Notes: a model not told the origin generated them from the sequence alone. A stretch of DNA of 64,000 bases from Leptobrachium leishanense (GCA_009667805.1 CM019070.1:52555451-52619450), one strand, 5' to 3'; positions 11,689 through 22,569 are shown, counted from the stretch's first letter. Numbers and translations: made by a program.

Positions 11689-12020
11689 GGCTAGGGTCAG
11701 ACGAACACAGTATAAGGCCGAGGTCAGACTAACGCATTTTTAACGTACGTTTAGGTGCACCTAATCACGGCCGCAGTAGCAGCAAATGACGGGCAATATA
11801 CGAAGTACGCCGCACGAAAGTCCGGCCGCGCAACGCAAGTGGAAAATGAACGCATTTTTTCGAGAAAGCAGAACCGCTAGTAGAGTGCGCTGCGTCCGCA
11901 TAGCGGCGTGTGTGCGTGATTAGGAGACGTCAGACGCTGGTCATGTCCGGCCAACATAACGTCCAGACACCCAAAGTTTACTGGTTCATCGTATGACCGC
12001 TGTCGCGTATTGCTAGAGGA
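11689..12020. mobile_element. Two truncated Harbinger-like MITE heads in series
   Basis: A 23-base head GGCTAGGGTCAGACGAACAC begins at 11689; a second head GGCCGAGGTCAGACTAACGC begins at 11715 after TAA, suggesting insertion of one copy just inside the other. The second runs through the family interior to about 12010 and has no right end. Confidence 0.65.
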
Positions 12021-12569
12021 GAATTCGCCAGACAAGACTCATGAGTTCTCGCTGATAAAAATAGTAATTTAACCCCTGCATGCACCGGACTCGGAGACAC
12101 AACCATGTTTTTAACTGCCCTGACTAGTTTGTGTATGTGTGCTGGTGTGCGCAGCCCGTTGCATTAAGGTGTACACCCATGGAACATTTATTAATTGAAA
12201 ACTTATCTTTGGAAGATTTTGCACAAAATACACGTTTTTCATTAGAAATAACAAGCCTGTAATCAGAGATCGACAGTTTTGATGATATTTATCATAAACC
12301 AGATAAGGGACATCTAAAAGGAAAGAGGACCTCCTCATCCAACATTAGGGTGTGCCTGGGCACACCAGGCATACCCCAGGCACACGCCTATGTGTATATG
12401 TATATAAATACTGTGTATGTTCTGTTCATTTGTGTGTGTGTTCTATATATATATACAGAAAATGCACTGGCCATCGGGACTACCGAGAGATTCCAGGTGG
12501 GCCGACGGCTTAGTGGGCCAGGGTGCCGGCCACGCCTGGGGATTGCTTGGGCCTGGCCGAGTAGCAGAT

Positions 12570-12945
12570 TTATTGGGGGGGGGGGGGTTAGGGGGTGCTA
12601 AATGAATCTGCCAAGTAGGAATATCACCAGCTTTTAGGAGTAGCTAAAACATTTTTAACCCATCGGTGCAGTAATTAGCGTTAGGATAAGTAAGATATTA
12701 CAAAGTCTTAACATGGGGAGCACAATCAGTAATATAGCGTTAAGTATAGGGTGCGCAAAGTACAATAAACTCGCACAAGCTGGCGTAATCACTGATGCGC
12801 TAACAGATTTTTACCTGGTTTAGCGTCAGTAAGGTAATTTAGGGACGTGTGTTAAAGTCACTTATGCCAGTGCTAACACTTACATATCTGAATGCTACAG
12901 TTAGCGTTCAGATTGTAATATTGCCCAATGTTGGGGGATTAGTTA
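12570..12945 (+). mobile_element. TTAGCG/GCGC MITE copy
   Basis: GGGGGTGCTAAATGAATCTG, CACCAGCTTTTAGGAGTAGC, CTTAACATGGGGAGCACA and the end ATTGTAATATTGCCCAATG recur in the complement of 60640-60960 and, interrupted, at 28334-30660. A G14 run starts it. Confidence 0.6.
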
Positions 12946-12949
12946 CATT

Positions 12950-13081
12950 CTCTAGAGTGTAAGCTCCTATGAGCAGGGCCCTCTAAGTCTACACCTCTTG
13001 TTTCCATCATATGTCCATTTATCTGTATCTCGTTCCCTTTGGTTATTGTAAAGCGCTGCGGAAACTGTTGGCGCTATATAA
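12950..13081 (+). repeat. L2-type LINE 3' end
   Basis: The stretch GTGTAAGCTCCTATGAGCAG...GTTATTGTAAAGCGCTGCGG to GGCGCTATATA is the typical 3' end of L2-like repeats in frogs. The last bases were interrupted by a Harbinger-like MITE. Confidence 0.65.
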
Positions 13082-13497
13082 GGCTAGGGTCAAACAAACA
13101 CATTTTTGGCAGCGACCGTCAAAAAGTGCGTCCGAACGCATTGACGTATTTTTTTCACAGAATGCGCAAAACGGTCATACGATGCGCATTTTCGTGCGCG
13201 ATTTGTTTCAGATCCAAACCAGGAAACTTTGGGCGTCTGGGCGTTATGTTGGCCGGACATTAGCAGCGTCTGACGTCTCCAAATCACACACACACGCCTC
13301 TAGCGGACGCAGCGCACTCTGTACGTCAGTACTAGCGGTTCTGCGTTCTCGAAAAAATGCGTTCGTTTGCCACTTGCGTTGCGCAGCCGGACTTTCGTGC
13401 TGCCGTACTTCGTATATTGGCTGTCATTTCCTGCTACTGCGGCCGTGATTAAGTGCGCCTAAACGCACGTTAAAAATGCGTTAGTCTGACCCCAGCC
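13082..13497. mobile_element. Harbinger-like MITE inserted in an L2-type tail
   Basis: The ends GGCTAGGGTCAAACAAACAC and GCGTTAGTCTGACCCCAGCC are flanked by TAA and TTA. It abuts GTAAAGCGCTGCGG...GCGCTATATA at its left, so the target was the very end of an L2-type repeat. Confidence 0.75.
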
Positions 13498-13499
13498 TT

Positions 13500-14309
13500 A
13501 ATGATGACGATAATAATAAGGACGACAGGCGACCTGTTTGTCATCCGATTATGAATCTTCCAGTGGACAACCAGCCTTAATGTAGTCTCCAGCGTCAATG
13601 CCCGAGCCATGCGCCGCGTCCTCGTCCCAGCATATTGGGAAACGTCCACTTGGAGTTTATGAATTTTATTAATTAGTATAATAATTAAAATCTAGAATTA
13701 AAGTTTGTGGTATTGTATCGCCAGGGACCCCAGCATTCATCATCCTTGGATTTGATTCCTTGTCGCTGCGTAACTAACCAACCTTTCACCATAATTGAAT
13801 TGCAGGAGCTGCATGAATAGTGCTGCCCATCTGTTTGAAGAACTGACATAGGAAATCGATGAATAAATCAAAGGAGCGACCCCGCAGGAGTAGCTGGGAT
13901 TATTATTTGTCTCTGACCCCGTGTGATGTGAAATATTGCTATTCTGCAAAAAACAAACAAACACAGAAAAAACGTAACAAATGTCGCTGAAAACCCAAAT
14001 ATAGCATGGGGCGCTAAGGGCCCTCTGAAATGGGGGGCCCTGTGTGGATGCCCCTTCTACTTCCTTCGCATGTGAATATCAGTGTTTATAAGGGAAAAAC
14101 CATGGCAACGCATTGCTTGTCCCTTCTCAGGTAAACTGATTGCTAGCTCTGCGGCCCAGACAGCCCTCCAGCAGCCAGAAAAAACAATAGACTCTTACTG
14201 AGCTGTTGTAATGATTCAGTGAGGACCCCCCCCCAGCTCTGTAGACATGTTCTGGTCCTGGTATAACCCTGTCCTGCAGCTGACCCACACTGTTGAATCA
14301 GGCCCAGCA
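13500..14309. other. Upstream flank of evi5, no element identified
   Basis: This is unique-looking sequence between the last MITE and the CpG-rich promoter. No known element or coding exon was recognised; distal promoter elements could be here. Confidence 0.5.
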
Positions 14310-14513
14310 GCGGGAGGGTTAAGGCTGGTCTGCGCTTGCGCACTGGTGTGCTCTGACGTCACGATCCAGTGTATGGTGGCAGCGGCGGCCGCAGTGTGGA
14401 AAGGAGGGGAGATCCCGGGGAGACGCTGTGGAGTTGGAGCTGTTCACGGTCGTTGACTCGGATCACTCTCACCGCCACTGGCCGCCTGCGGGACACGTCT
14501 GCATGGGAAGTAC
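14310..14513 (+). promoter_or_regulatory. evi5: CpG-rich promoter and 5' leader of evi5 (inferred)
   Basis: This segment is strikingly richer in G+C and CpG than the flanks and directly precedes the proposed first coding exon. It holds a perfect palindromic cAMP-response element, TGACGTCA, at 14354-14361 and a near-match to the NRF-1 site (TGCGCTTGCGCA, one base off the consensus) at 14331-14342. I see no TATA box, which fits a CpG-island housekeeping-type promoter. The transcription start cannot be placed from sequence alone. A stretch of GGC repeats (about 14376-14390) sits in the likely leader. That it drives evi5 is inferred from position and strand only. Confidence 0.5.
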
Positions 14514-14555
14514 ATGGTCGGCTTGATCGGAGAGTCCCGGAACAAGGTTTCCAAG
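14514..14555 (+). CDS. evi5: evi5 coding exon 1 (14 codons)
   Basis: The ATG at 14514 opens a short reading frame, MVGLIGESRNKVSK, that runs exactly to a splice donor, CCAAG|GTAACC, with the GT at 14556-14557. The exon ends in phase 0, which is the phase needed to join the exon at 62824 (VATDKV...). It lies in a CpG-rich segment with a CRE, as expected for a first exon. As I remember it, mammalian EVI5 also has a short, poorly conserved N-terminal exon just before the VATDKVAEKL segment; the residues here do not match it closely, so this may be an alternative first exon. The frame stays open into the minisatellite, but that extension is an artefact of the repeat. A spliced transcript would settle it. 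Confidence 0.55.
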
Positions 14556-14766
14556 GTAACCAGTGGTGGGGCCGGGGTATTCCTGAGGGAGGGGCGGCGG
14601 CGGCTATGGAGGGGCTCTGTGCTACCCGCAGGGCGCAGGTTATGGGCAGAGGAGGGAGGCCGGGCCGCTGGCAGGCCCCAACCGGGGTGCTTCCTGGAGA
14701 GGAGGACCCAGGGAAGAGAAGGAGGAGGTGAGGACAGCTCTTACGGAGGACGTGCCGAGACGGGGC

Positions 14767-17037
14767 CGGGGAGCACCCCGACTGTATGCTACCGGGGAGC
14801 ACCCCGACTGTATGCTACTCCCTCCGACTGTATGCTACTCCCTCCGACTGTATGCTACCCCCCCCCCCGACTGATGCTACCCCCCCCCCCGACTGTATGC
14901 TACCCCCCCCCGACTGTATGCTACCCCCCCGACTGTATGCTACCCCCCCCGACTGTATGCTACCCCCCCCCCGACTGTATGCTACTCCCCGACTGTATGC
15001 TACCCCCCCCGACTGTATGCTGCTACCCCTCCGACTGTATGCTACCCCCTCCGACTGTATGCTACCTCCCCGACTGTATGCTACCCCCTCCGACTGTATG
15101 CTACCCCCCCCGACTGTATGCTACCCCCGACTGTATGCTACCCCTCCGACTGTATGCTACCCCCCCGACTGTATGCTACCCCTCCGACTGTATGCTACCC
15201 CTCCGACTGTATGCTTACCCCCCGACTGTATGCTACCCCCTCCGACTGTATGCTACCCCCCGACTGTATGCTACCCCTCCGACTGTATGCTACCCCCTCC
15301 GACTGTATGCTACCCCCTCCGACTGTATGCTACCCCCTCCGACTGTATGCTACCCCCCTCCCCCCGACTGTATGCTACCCCTCCGACTGTATGCTACCCC
15401 CCCCGACTGTATGCTACCCCCCGACTGTATGCTACCCCCCCGACTGTATGCTACCCCCCCGACTGTATGCTACCCCCCGACTGTATGCTACCCCACCGAC
15501 TGTATGCTACCCCCCCGACTGCTACCCCCCCACTGTATGCTACCCCCCCCGACTGTATGCTACCCCCCGACTGTATGCTACCCACCTCCCCCGACTGTAT
15601 GCTACCCCCTCCTCCCCTGACTGTATGCTACCCACCTCCCCCTGACTGTATGCTACCCACCTCCCCCTGACTGTATGCTACCCACCTCCCCTGACTGTAT
15701 GCTACCCCCCGACTGTATGCTACCCCCCGACTGTATGCTACCCCCCCGACTGTATGCTACCCCCCCGACTGTATGCCTACCCGACTGTATGCTACCCCCG
15801 ACTGTATGCTACCCCCCCCCGACTGTATGCTACCCCCTCCCCCTGACTGTATGCTACCCCCTCCCCTGACTGTATGCTACCCCCCTCCCCCTGACTGTAT
15901 GCTACCCCCCCTCCCCTGACTGTATGCTACCCCCCTCCCCTGACTGTATGCTACCCCCCTCCCCCTGACTGTATGCTACCCCCTCCCCCTGACTGTATGC
16001 TACCCCCTCCCCTGACTGTATGCTACCCCCTCCCCCTGACTGTATGCTACCCCCCTCCCCCTGACTGTATGCTACCCCCCTCCCCCTGACTGTATGCTAC
16101 CCCCCTCCCCTGACTGTATGCTACCCCCTCCCCCTGACTGTATGCTACCCCCCTCCCCCTGACTGTATGCTACCCCCCATCCCCCTGACTGTATGCTACC
16201 CACCTCCCCCTGACTGTATGCTACCCACCTCCCCCTGACTGTATGCTACCCACCTCCCCCTGACTGTATGCTACCCACCTCCCCTGACTGTATGCTACCC
16301 ACCTCCCCCTGACTGTATGCTACCCCCACCTCCCCTGACTGTATGCTACCCCACTCCCCTGACTGTATGCTACCCACCTCCCCCTGACTGTATGCTACCC
16401 ACCTCCCCCTGACTGTATGCTACCCACCTCCCCCCGACTGTTATGCTACCCCCCGACTGTATGCTACCCCCCGACTGTATGCTACCCCCCGACTGTATGC
16501 TACCCGACTGTATGCTACCCCCGACTGTATGCTACCCCCCGACTGTATGCTACCCCCTCCCCCTGACTGTATGCTACCCCCTCCCCCTGACTGTATGCTA
16601 CCCCCTCCCCCTGACTGTATGCTACCCCCCTCCCCCTGACTGTATGCTACCTCCCCCTCCCCTGACTGTATGCTACCCACCTCCCCTGTGACTGTATGCT
16701 ACCCCCCGACTGTATGCTACCCCCCGACTGTATGCTACCCCCCGACTGTATGCTACCCCCCGACTGTATGCTACCCCCCCGACTGTATGCTACCCCCCCC
16801 CGACTGTATGCTACCCCCCCCGACTGTATGCTACCCCCCCCCGACTGTATGCTACCCCCCCCCCCGACTGTATGCTACCCCCCCCGACTGTATGCTACCC
16901 CCCCCGACTGTATGCTACCGCCCCCCGACTGTATGCTACCCCCCCCGACTGTATGCTACCCCCCCCGACTGTATGCTACCCCCCCCCCGACTGTATGCTA
17001 CCCCCCCGACTGTATGCTACCCACGACTTTATGCTCC
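14767..17037 (+). repeat. C-rich minisatellite, GACTGTATGCTAC plus C-run unit
   Basis: This is a tandem array of the core GACTGTATGCTAC separated by runs of C or CT, with a unit of about 17-25 bases and on the order of 110 copies (my estimate). At its left edge are two 26-base copies that still carry a fuller unit, CGGGGAGCACCCC followed by the core (from 14767 and 14793), probably the seed. Sub-domains are visible: pure C-run spacers to about 15590, CCCCTCCCCCTG or CCACCTCCCC spacers from about 15590 to 16440, then C-runs again. It starts about 210 bases after evi5 exon 1 and is inside intron 1. The + strand is C-rich and the complement G-rich. Open frames such as PPTVCY and PPDCML repeats come only from the lack of stop codons. 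Confidence 0.97.
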
Positions 17038-17410
17038 CCCCCCCGACTGTGTACCACCTCCCCCCGACTGTGTACCACCTCCCCACTGTGTACCGTCATC
17101 TTTCCCCCGACTGTGTACCCCTCCCCCCCGACTGTGTACCGTCATCTTCCCCCCCCCCGACTGTGTACCGCCATCTTCCCCCCCCGACTGTGTACCGCCA
17201 TCTTTCCCCCCCGACTGTGTACCGCCATCTTTCCCCCCCGACTGTGTACCGCCATCTTTCCCCCCCGACTGTGTACCGCCATCTTTCCCCCCCGACTGTG
17301 TAACCATCTCCCCCCCCCGACTGTGTACCACCATCTTCCCCCCCCCCCCCCGTCTGTGTACCACCATCTTCCCTCCCCCCCCAACTGTGTACCACCATCT
17401 CCCCCCCCCC
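17038..17410 (+). repeat. Second minisatellite block, 27-base unit derived from the first
   Basis: At about 17038 the core changes from GACTGTATGCTAC to GACTGTGTACC, and the unit becomes GACTGTGTACCGCCATCTTT plus a C-run, roughly 27 bases. The units at 17150-17300 are almost identical, pointing to recent homogenisation. Several units vary between GCCATC, GTCATC and ACCATC. The block ends in a long C run just before ordinary intron sequence at 17420. It is best read as a higher-order variant that arose at the edge of the larger array. Confidence 0.95.
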
Positions 17411-17419
17411 CCCCCTTTG

Positions 17420-18050
17420 TCTGGTCACAAAGCAGAGAAGTTGAATGCAATGTCGGCGCACTAAGGCGATTTCCATTTTGTCAAATTTGGTGGATTCACT
17501 ACGTGGCGATTGGTCATTGTATTTTGCCAAACTTTGAGTCACCGAAGCAGTTATTGGACATTAGTGAATAGCACCGAATTGGCATCGGCGAATTCCACCA
17601 AAACTGGAAGAAAAAAAATAAAGGAAACGTCCTATTCTGCTAATTTTAAATCTATAAAAATGCGTCCAATTTAAAACATGATAAAAAGTTCTGTCGCGAA
17701 AAGTTTTTTCTAAAGGTGTTACTGCAAAACATGTTCTTGAAGAGATTCCTTTCATTACATTGGAACTTACAGGACTCGCCTGGTTTAAACCTGTCGAATG
17801 GAAACACCGAAAATCAGATGATTTTTCGGATATTTTGGTGCAATTCGGTGTTCTGTAAATGGACAAATCAAAACTTCTCTATGGGCAAATTTCCTGCCGC
17901 CGAATCACAGTAAATTGTGGCAAAACCCACAGTATTTGGCGTTGCGCCAAAATTGCTGCTAGGGGCAAATTCACTCTTGGGTGCAATTCGATAACAAATT
18001 CGGGTGTTGGTGAATAACCACTTGCGTGTGCTGCATCTCTCTCGGGAGTC
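17420..18050. repeat. GGTGAATAACC-type MITE remnant
   Basis: TTCGGTG and GCGAATTC-like motifs, TTAGTGAATAGCACCGAATT and GGTGTTGGTGAATAACCACT suggest a diverged relative of the CAGGGTTATTCA MITEs. Ends are not defined. Confidence 0.4.
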
Positions 18051-18059
18051 CGTGTCCAC

Positions 18060-18960
18060 ACACAGTGTGCTTGCTGCCTGAAGTCATGTCACATTTTATC
18101 TAAGGGAGTCATGAAACCCTTTCTGAGATTTGGTCGCCCCAGGGCTGTGTTTTAAAATAAAAAAACAACAAACACCATTTGGCAAATAGAACTGTTAAGG
18201 TTCCTGCATTCCCCCCCCCTCCATTAATTAAAAATATCCTGTTACTTCCTTTGTGTCCCTTTTTTCAATTTAAGCAGGAAGGTTTTTAACCCTCAGCTAA
18301 ACAGCTGTAAAGGACTCCAGTTCCCATGATGCTCAGGCGGCCTGTGGCACGCATGCTGGATCACATCTCCCTTTTAATGTGGATCCCGGATTCAGGATCA
18401 CTCTTGTATGAAACGGCAGCTTCGGTCTCACGGGTCTTAACACTTGCACTGGTGGCATGACAAAGGGTTAAAGCGTACTGTGGCTGATTAACCCCTCCCT
18501 CACTGCTTAGCTCTGTAGCTGCAGGGCACAATATGCAGAGAGGCTGAATTAAAGCAATAAAACACCCCTGGGGGTTATTTACCACGCTCTTAATTTGCAT
18601 CCCAATTGCAGGATTGAACCCCCCCCCATTCAGATATTTGTTACAAACTATTTAGATGTAAATGTGTTTTTTTTTTTTTGTTTTTTTTGTTTTTGTCTCC
18701 CAGTTTGTGAAGTCCCAGGGCTGAATGAGGCCAAGATCAAGTTCAAAGTAAAAGAATCTGGGTTTTTATTAAGGATTTTTCTTGTGGTCATTTCGGGGGC
18801 AGATGATGTGCAGCCAATAAGTCGCTATATTTAGCTAAAGCCCAAGTTCCCAAAAGAGAACCTGGGATCTGCTGGATCCCCTCCGTCCTAGAAGCAGAGA
18901 TGGGCCGGCATCAGCTATTGTCTTCCGTCTCCCGGTTTTGCAATCGGTGGGTTAGAGATG
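18060..18960. other. Intron sequence, little structure
   Basis: There is a hAT-like ACTCCAGTTCCCATGATGCT motif at 18315 and T-rich tracts near 18670. No gene is supported. Confidence 0.5.
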
Positions 18961-18965
18961 GTTAA

Positions 18966-19309
18966 GACCGGGTGCACACAAGGCGATTTTTAGTGCGCAC
19001 TAGCGTGTGTTAAAAACGATGCAACCGTGCGTTAAAAATTACGGACGATATGGTAGACACCAGACGATGCGTTATTTTTGACGCACGTCGTAAAAAACTG
19101 AATTTGAGTTGAATGGCGTCGCTGGTGCGCTAATTTGACTGCACACGGCCGTTCAAGTGCGCCTGCGCGCTGCATTTGACGTCCAACGTCCCATCAATGC
19201 TAGCGTATGTCTTCAGCACGTGTTATGCGTGTGGTCTTCCCTATCCGCGGAATTATATGCTGCGACGTGCGTTAGTGCGCACTAAAAAACGCCTCGTGTG
19301 CACCCGGCC
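18966..19309. mobile_element. Harbinger-like MITE, GGTGCACAC-ended subfamily
   Basis: The ends GACCGGGTGCACACAAGGCG and CTCGTGTGCACCCGGCC are flanked by a perfect TAA. The outer motif differs from the GTCAGAC group but the design is the same. A second member with these ends is at 36357-36600. Confidence 0.75.
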
Positions 19310-19484
19310 TAAGTGGGATGCGTGCGGTCAAGGGAAATGAATGGAATATAGTTACAGGCAGGAAGTCATCCTGTTCATGACATTATCCCACCTGCATAAT
19401 GACAGCTGATCCACTGAACTAGCCAGTTGGAGCACAAGTACATAGGTGACAAAAGATAGACTAAAACAAACTTTTATTGGGGCG

Positions 19485-19640
19485 GTGCCAAAAATAAAAC
19501 GCGTCATGATATACAAACACACAATGTTAAAAGAAACACCTACTGTTTGGAAATATATATATAATTATTATTCCAAACAGTAGGTGTTTCTTTTAACATT
19601 GTGTGTTTGTATATCATGACTCGTTTTATTTTTGGCACCT
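19485..19640. repeat. Near-perfect foldback, arms about 67 bases
   Basis: The arm GGTGCCAAAAATAAAACG... to ACACCTACTGTTTGGA (19485-19551) is the inverse of 19571-19640 except for one extra base. The 19-base centre is an AT run. The structure would form a very stable hairpin in DNA or RNA. Confidence 0.9.
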
Positions 19641-20499
19641 ATGTATTTGTGGATCAGCTGTCACTAATTAGGTTCCAATACCTTCGCACTGTGTGACAAT
19701 CACGTTATTCACATATTTCCATCTCGTGTATTATAGGTGTCACGCTACCACTATTTATATAGTGGGTCTTTACACAACTGCAGAATGTCCAAATTATATG
19801 CAACTTTGCAACAACCAAAAAAAAATCCAAGGCCCCGCCCCCCCAACCCCACTTTTCGAGGTTCTGTGTTTATGAGTTTGTCGCGTTATCCCTGTATGAA
19901 AATAAATAAGTGTCCTACCCGATCTGTAATGTTGGACGGAAAATTCCTGTTTATTTAGGCCTATGGTTTTATAACTTCAATCTCCAAAAATAAGATGTTA
20001 GACCGCTCCCTAATCTTTCTTCCCAGAGACCCTGGATATTCCCTTGGATGGTTTGTGATGGCCAAGTGAATCAGATACTGCTTACTTTGGATCTGCTTTC
20101 AGAAAATCCCTTCATGGACCCATCACAACCAGTAGACAGTATAAATGTGTGTATTCCCTGCGAGTGGTGCTGTATCGTGTCTCTCTATGAGAAGCATATG
20201 ATTGGACATTGATCATACAGCCTCGGGGGATGCCGTGTCTGTGTCTCGGTTGGTGGAGCACATTGATTCTGCCTTGGGATAAATGTGAATTTATTCAGAA
20301 GACCAGGACTTTGCATTTTATAGCCTGTTGAGTGTTGTCTGTATCATCCTTTGCCCAGTATCAGTTTAGTGTCTTTTTTAATGTTGTATACAAATGCAGA
20401 AACGGTGTTCCTGCTGTAGTAAAACATTGTCCAACCAAAGCAAGAGGCCAAGGCGCATCCTACATCTGTGTCTCACATAGCTGTAGCGAACTGAACAGG

Positions 20500-20640
20500 G
20501 CTGTCAGAATCCATCCCCCCCCCCGATGTTTCTGAACTACAACTCCCATGGGTCCATGTCTATCGCATTCAAAGAATTCTTGGAAGTGTAGGCCGTCAAG
20601 GGGTGGGGGGGTGGGGTTGGAGTTTGTTATCCCTACTCTA
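20500..20640. mobile_element. hAT MITE fragment
   Basis: The arms ACTACAACTCCCATGGGTCC and GGAAGTGTAGGCCGTCAAG match 37655-37800. A C9 run lies at the left. Confidence 0.5.
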
Positions 20641-20748
20641 GGCCCTATCATTACCAGTCATTTGTTAATGATGTGACGGCTCTTGTCCTGTTTACACCAA
20701 GTGCGGCTTCCTACTGTAAATCAATGCTTCCTATGCTTTGTACAGGAA

Positions 20749-21315
20749 GTGCTGATTTGCCGGTGTTCTGGCACATGTGGGAACCTCTCATATGTGGGGA
20801 CCGGCGCACTTCGGTGACGTTTCAGCCGCTCACATCAAGGAACCACCAGCAATGCGCATGTGCATACCGCCGATTCGTCGGAGACGCGCTCGCTGCGATT
20901 ACAGCCATCTGTAATTGTACTTGGGGCTGGGGAGACACAGGGTATATATAAATCAGAACTTCACAGGGACTGCTTCCTGTTATTTGCTGAAAATATCAGC
21001 AGATGCAGGACATACACTATATCGCCCTTGCAGAACCTCATACAGCTGTGCTCTGCAAGCAGCCTGCGTGTGCGTGCATGAGAGCTGGGGTAACCAATTT
21101 CTTTAGCAAGACACCGGAAACTGAAATCCGCTATCATAAATATAGCACAGGAAAAGATGGCTGCTAATCGGAGTGAGCGCGTTGACGAATCGGCGGTACG
21201 CGCGCGCATGCGCATTGCTGGTGGTTTTTTGATGTGAGCGGCTGAAATGTCACCGGAACTGCGCCAGTCCCCACATATGAGAGGTTTCCACATGTGCCAG
21301 AACACCGGCAGCTAG
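20749..21315. repeat. Large inverted repeat, arms about 165 bases
   Basis: The left arm (20755-20915) starts TTGCCGGTGTTCTGGCACAT and the right arm ends ATGTGCCAGAACACCGGC (21313). Arms differ by substitutions and small gaps, so they are older than the 19485 foldback. The spacer is about 240 bases. It is likely a foldback DNA element; no target duplication was identified. Confidence 0.75.
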
Positions 21316-21857
21316 AGAATAACAAGCCATTCCAAGGCTGGAAGAAGTTGGTGGTTAGTTATCTTGCTGATCCAAAAATCACTTGACACACAAAAAAAAT
21401 ATGAAATTTTATACTCTCCTCTGAGATCATAGTTCCCGCTGATGCTGTGACCCCCCCCCTCTTTATTATGAGTCAATGCTTCTAATTTATCAGCTTGCTC
21501 ATAATCAAGCTAATGGTGCGCAGCACAGCTTTCTATTAGGGTTGTGTTTCAATGTCCCTGGGACTCGCTAATAGGCCTTATTTTTTTTTTTTAAAGTATC
21601 TTGGGTAAATGCAGACTGAATCATCCAATCACTGCGCAGCAAATCATATCTGAAATACACCACTTTGCGGTCCTGCCCACCCCATCCACCCAGCCCCTAT
21701 CCTAATTATATATCCTCCTTTTCTCAGATGCTTCAATCCTCGCTCGGTTTAACCTCATCATGCCCAAGCTCTTGGACTATCATTATGCAGTGTCTGCTAT
21801 ATTCTCCCTGGGACTTTTCTCCACACTCCCCCTGTTCCCTTTTGTTTCACTTGCCTA

Positions 21858-21990
21858 GTCCCTTAGATTGTAAACTCACAGGATGTCTGGCTGAGCACTT
21901 GTATGAAGTGCTGTATTTTCAGGACAATTATCCTACGGGCAGGGCCGTCTCTGTTCCTTATGTTTTATTATTTATTCGTCACCTGTCTGT
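21858..21990 (+). repeat. L2-type repeat fragment
   Basis: CCTTAGATTGTAAACTCACA and AGGACAATTATCCTACGGGC match the complement of the fragment at 133-417. Confidence 0.55.
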
Positions 21991-22141
21991 TTCGGCTCCT
22001 GAGGACAGGTTTGGGGAGCACAGCATTAGACGAGGCTCCCTATTGCTGGGCTCTGCACTGATTCCCCGCTTCTCTTTTCAATGAAATCTGTCAAACACAC
22101 TCCACTTTCCTGGTTGATATGTTATGTCCTGGACGCACTTA

Positions 22142-22565
22142 GGCTAGGGTCAGACTAGCGCACTTTAAACGTGCGTTCTGGCGCACTTAATTACGGCCGC
22201 ACTAGCAGCAAATGCCGGGCAATGACGGCCAATATACGAAGTACGGTCGCACGAAAGTCCGGCCGCGCAACGCAAGTGGCAAACGAACGCATTTTGTCGC
22301 ACGTCAAACCGCTAGTACGGTCGTACAGAGTGCGCTGCGGCCGCATAGCGGCGTGTGTGCGTGATTTTGAAATGTCAGACACTGCTAATGTCCGGCCAAC
22401 ATAACGTCCAGATGCAAAAAGTGTTTTATTGATGATCCGTACAAAATCACGAACGCAAATGCGCATCGTATGACCGCTATCGCGTACTCCGTGAAAAAAT
22501 GCGTCCATTCGTTCAAACGCACTTTTTCACAGACAACGCGAAAATGCGTTCGTCTGACCCTAGCC
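22142..22565. mobile_element. Harbinger-like MITE, young copy in inverse orientation to 5725-6149
   Basis: The ends GGCTAGGGTCAGACTAGCGC and CGTTCGTCTGACCCTAGCC are flanked by a perfect TTA. Long stretches match the complement of 5725-6149 with few changes. Confidence 0.82.
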
Positions 22566-22569
22566 TTAT

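Noticed and set aside
14767..17410. Possible CRISPR array
   Set aside because: Repeats are not separated by unique spacers; the intervals are C/T runs, and the context is a vertebrate gene.
14514..17571. Long overlapping ORFs of 140-370 codons made of TVCYPP, DCMLPP and RLYATP repeats, and their minus-strand counterparts
   Set aside because: They are translations of the minisatellite in all frames; absence of stops follows from the unit sequence, not from coding selection.
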